The notes beneath the pieces are model-generated. The model searched no databases. It was given only the letters and a program-made list of their open reading frames with translations, and had not been told where the DNA came from. The translations under genes were made by a program, and so were the position numbers. A stretch of 64,000 bases of DNA. It comes from Pedobacter kyungheensis (GTDB lineage: Bacteria; Bacteroidota; Bacteroidia; Sphingobacteriales; Sphingobacteriaceae). Below are positions 61,757 through 64,000 of this stretch, piece by piece. Every line of letters begins with the position of its first letter. The stretch's first letter is position 1. The stretch spans positions 1 to 64,000 of the forward strand of contig NZ_JSYN01000001.1 of assembly GCF_000812965.1 (NCBI RefSeq), written 5' to 3'.

Positions 61757-63409
61757 TTAAATTCCTGTCTTTGGTGCTTTCCGCTTTCCTTCCCTGATTT
61801 TAATGACTTCGCTATAAGGAATCACCCCGACGTATCTCGCCCAGTTTTGGTAAGCTGTGCTTAATTCGGCAACTTTTTGAGGCATGGCCGCTGCCAGATT
61901 GTTCAGTTCTGAGCGGTCTTTACTGATATCGTACAGCTCCCATTTAACTGGTTGCCCGGCGTGGTACTCACTTACCAGTTTCAGGTTGCCCTGCCTGACA
62001 GCTGCATTTCCTTCGTGTTCCCAGAAAACAGGCGCTGTATGTACGGGTAATTCCTTTCCATAAATGATGGGCAGCAAACTTTTTCCCTGCAAAGGAACAA
62101 TCTCATTACCTTTATAGGTTGAAGGATATTGAGCTTTACTTACGTCAACAATGGTAGCCATAATATCGGGTAAAAAGCCATACTGATCGGTAAATTTACC
62201 CAAACGGCCCTGAGGAATGGCCTTAGGCCAGTGTACAATAAGCGGCGTGCTGATTCCACCTTCGTGAACCCAGTGCTTAAATTTTTTGAAAGGTGTGTTG
62301 GAAACATTGGCCCACGATTGACCATAACTGAGCAAATACCCCAGTTTCGTACCAAGGTTTTCGGGTAAACCGCCACCAAGCAGGCCACCTTCTGCACATG
62401 CACCATTATCAGAAAGGAAAAAGATAAGTGTATTGTCTAACTCGCCCGAAGCTTCAAGTTGCTTAATTACACGGCCAATGTTCTGGTCCATCCGATCAAT
62501 CTGAGCAGCATAAAGTGCCATGCGGTGATCCATTTCGTCTTGTTTGGCTGGCGATAACTCATCCCAATCGGCACCATCAGCATCGCTAAGCCCCGCGTTT
62601 TGATCAATTACCCCTAAAGCTTTCATCTTTTCGTAGCGGGCCTGACGAAGCGCTTTCCAGCCCTTTTTATATTGGCCACGGTATTTCTTCACATCAGCTT
62701 CCAAAGCATTTAAAGGCCAATGCGGACTGGTATAAGCCAGGTACATGAAGAAAGGTGCTTTACTTTCCTTTTTATTTTCGTCCAGAAATTTAACCGCATA
62801 ATCGGTAATGGCATCGGTTAGGTAGAAATTTTCTCCCTGAGGCTTTACTTTTTCATTCATCAGCATCAATCCACGTCCGCCCGCAGGATTAAAGTAATTG
62901 GTTGCCCCAGCCAACAGTCCATAATATTTATCGAAACCTCTTTGCATTGGCCACCGCTGTTCGCCATGATAGCCCACATGCCATTTACCACTCATTAAAG
63001 TTTGATAACCTTTTGTTTTCAGCACTTCGGCAATGGTTACGCATTTATTGTTTAAGCTGCCCTGATAACCCGGCAGGTTATAATTAAAACTGGTACTGTC
63101 TTCCGGATCGTTAGACATGTGCCCGATGCCCGCCTGGTGTGGATATACGCCGGTAAGCAAAGATGCCCGCGTTGGGCAACACCGTGCATTATTGTAAAAT
63201 TGCCTGAAACGGATACCATTTGCAGCAAGTCGATCTAAATTTGGGGTGGCTACCTCGCTACCATAACAACCAATATCGGCAAAGCCCATATCATCGGCCA
63301 TAATGAGCAAAATATTTGGTGCTTTTGCAGGTGCAGAAAAATGGGGTTTGGTTCCACTAAAAAATAACAGTAAAGCGAAGCAGCTAAAAACGGAAATCAA
63401 CTTATTCAT
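61757..63409 (-). CDS. S1-family sulfatase (formylglycine-dependent)
   Basis: A secreted 550-residue alkaline-phosphatase-fold sulfatase (signal about 1-25). The metal-binding aspartates LIMADDMGFADIG come first. The formylglycine site is CCPTRASLLTG, with the first Cys (about residue 77) as the CxPxR cysteine to be oxidised by an anaerobic or FGE-type maturase elsewhere. LMSGKWHVGYH and FFLSDNGA are further family blocks. It removes sulfate esters from sugars or other organics. Placed upstream of the HTCS it may act on a sulfated form of the target glycan; the link is only by position. The ATG at 63409 is used over an upstream TTG. Confidence 0.92.
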   Translation of the reverse strand: MNKLISVFSCFALLLFFSGTKPHFSAPAKAPNILLIMADDMGFADIGCYGSEVATPNLDRLAANGIRFRQFYNNARCCPTRASLLTGVYPHQAGIGHMSNDPEDSTSFNYNLPGYQGSLNNKCVTIAEVLKTKGYQTLMSGKWHVGYHGEQRWPMQRGFDKYYGLLAGATNYFNPAGGRGLMLMNEKVKPQGENFYLTDAITDYAVKFLDENKKESKAPFFMYLAYTSPHWPLNALEADVKKYRGQYKKGWKALRQARYEKMKALGVIDQNAGLSDADGADWDELSPAKQDEMDHRMALYAAQIDRMDQNIGRVIKQLEASGELDNTLIFFLSDNGACAEGGLLGGGLPENLGTKLGYLLSYGQSWANVSNTPFKKFKHWVHEGGISTPLIVHWPKAIPQGRLGKFTDQYGFLPDIMATIVDVSKAQYPSTYKGNEIVPLQGKSLLPIIYGKELPVHTAPVFWEHEGNAAVRQGNLKLVSEYHAGQPVKWELYDISKDRSELNNLAAAMPQKVAELSTAYQNWARYVGVIPYSEVIKIREGKRKAPKTGI

Positions 63410-63530
63410 AATCAATGGTTAGCATAGGGCAGCAGAAGCAATTCTGCGGGTTAGGTATTTTTTCTGATTTAAATTTGAGGATTTATTTCTTAGCAAATCA
63501 TAAAACTCTTGTTACCAAAACACTAATAAA

Positions 63531-63560
63531 CAAAAAACTCAATTGTACATTGAGCTTTTT
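63531..63560 (-). terminator. intrinsic terminator after tRNA-Cys
   Basis: Minus-strand stem CTCAAT-GTACA-ATTGAG (63538-63554) followed by a T-run, about 20 bp beyond the tRNA 3' end. Confidence 0.75.
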
Positions 63561-63576
63561 GTAAATCTAAAACCTG

Positions 63577-63647
63577 ACGTCATGAACGGGTTCGAACCGC
63601 TGTAAAAGGTTTTGCAGACCTCTGCCTAACCACTCGGCCACATGACT
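63577..63647 (-). tRNA. tRNA-Cys (GCA)
   Basis: A 71-nt cloverleaf can be drawn: D arm GGCC...GGC, anticodon stem GAGGT / ACCTT with loop CTGCAAA (anticodon GCA), T arm AGCGG-TTCGAAC-CCGTT. The discriminator is U73, as needed by CysRS. CCA is not encoded. The acceptor pairs at positions 2-7 (GTCATG / CATGAC) but positions 1 and 72 are A and G, a mismatch. Confidence 0.9.
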
Positions 63648-63820
63648 TTCTATTGTCGGGATGCATTAAATAACATCGACAATTCAAATATATACAAAAT
63701 CTATAGAATTACTATACTTTTTTATCGAAAATATTTTTATGCTTATAGAGAGATCATTTTTTAATCTAGTTCTGCTATAAAGAAAGGCTTAACTTATATT
63801 CGGTTATTTCTGATAAACAA

Positions 63821-64000
63821 CTACTTAACATCCGAATGACCTAAACTCATTTCGGGATTTACCTCATCGCGGATTAACTGTTTCAGTTCTTTAATTTCCG
63901 GAAAACGCTGCATCTGCTTTCTATCAAAGATCAGCTTTTCGCCAACATATACTGTAAAAACACCCGATGTTTCACTCGGTAACAACGTTACTCCCTTTAC
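63821..64000 (-). CDS. SelT/SelW/SelH-like Rdx-family protein, C-terminal part (partial)
   Basis: The frame enters from the right edge and stops at TAG (63821-63823), giving 59 residues. GVFTVYVGEKLIFDRKQ, RFPEIKELKQLIRD and the terminal SLGHSD are the pattern of bacterial Rdx-domain (SelT/SelW/SelH-like) thioredoxin-fold proteins. The CxxC or CxxU motif would be N-terminal and outside the window, so the redox centre cannot be checked. Thought to be thiol-redox proteins; no partner is seen. Confidence 0.85.
   Translation of the reverse strand, partial: VKGVTLLPSETSGVFTVYVGEKLIFDRKQMQRFPEIKELKQLIRDEVNPEMSLGHSDVK

Noticed and set aside
1..64000. Search for a defence island, prophage, secretion system or secondary-metabolite cluster
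   Set aside because: No recognisable genes of these classes were found. The only unusual accessory region is the polysaccharide utilisation island.

Overview
The window looks like chromosomal DNA of a Sphingobacteriaceae member of the Bacteroidota, most likely Pedobacter or a close relative. Reasons: moderate A+T content, no Shine-Dalgarno sequences but A-rich leaders, Bacteroidota-type -7 boxes (TAnnTTTG), SusC/SusD pairs, a hybrid two-component regulator, and Pedobacter-like household genes and intergenic palindromes. This is inference from gene content; no 16S gene is present.

Region 1 (1-17 kb) is mainly housekeeping. It has the end of an IS3-family element, two duplicated small lipoproteins, purB, an Nfu-type Fe-S scaffold, an inositol-monophosphatase-family enzyme, lgt, mtaB, a UbiX-family protein, a Crp/Fnr regulator, a soluble PAS histidine kinase, a small OB-fold-like protein, a DUF3606 protein, an HPP membrane protein, a very large TraB/GumN-family protein and an OmpA-type lipoprotein. 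Region 2 (17-28.5 kb) has scattered sugar genes: a GH127 beta-L-arabinofuranosidase with an extra C-terminal jelly roll, an NTF2-like protein, a sialate-O-acetylesterase-type SGNH esterase, an RRM protein, a CPA1 antiporter, and the galT-galK operon divergent from a Nudix-type regulator that has lost its catalytic glutamates. A long perfect palindrome lies between the last two. Region 3 (28.5-63.4 kb) is a polysaccharide utilisation island, all on the minus strand. From promoter-distal to proximal it holds GH16, two surface glycan-binding-type lipoproteins and SusD/SusC pair 1; then SusD/SusC pairs 2 and 3 in one transcription unit; then GH35, GH43 (subfamily-24-like), DUF2264 (GH154), GH105, a double GH43 and a BNR_4 protein; then a hybrid two-component sensor/regulator and an S1 sulfatase. 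The right edge has tRNA-Cys and part of a SelT/W/H-like protein.

The enzyme set (exo-galactanase-like GH43, beta-galactosidase, arabinofuranosidases, glucuronidase-type DUF2264, a rhamnosyl-glucuronate lyase/hydrolase-type BNR_4 protein with a GH105 unsaturated uronyl hydrolase, and galK/galT downstream) fits a plant type II arabinogalactan (AGP or gum-arabic-like) as target. RG-I side chains are the main alternative. The strongest non-coding signal is a conserved cis-element upstream of SusC pair 1, SusC pair 3 and the BNR_4 gene. In the two SusC promoters it sits at matching distance from a -7 box and beside a 21-bp dyad, so it is a candidate operator set for the local hybrid regulator. Two orphan intrinsic terminators mark candidate small RNAs near 7.7 kb and 19.8 kb. 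I saw no CRISPR array, prophage or recognisable defence system.
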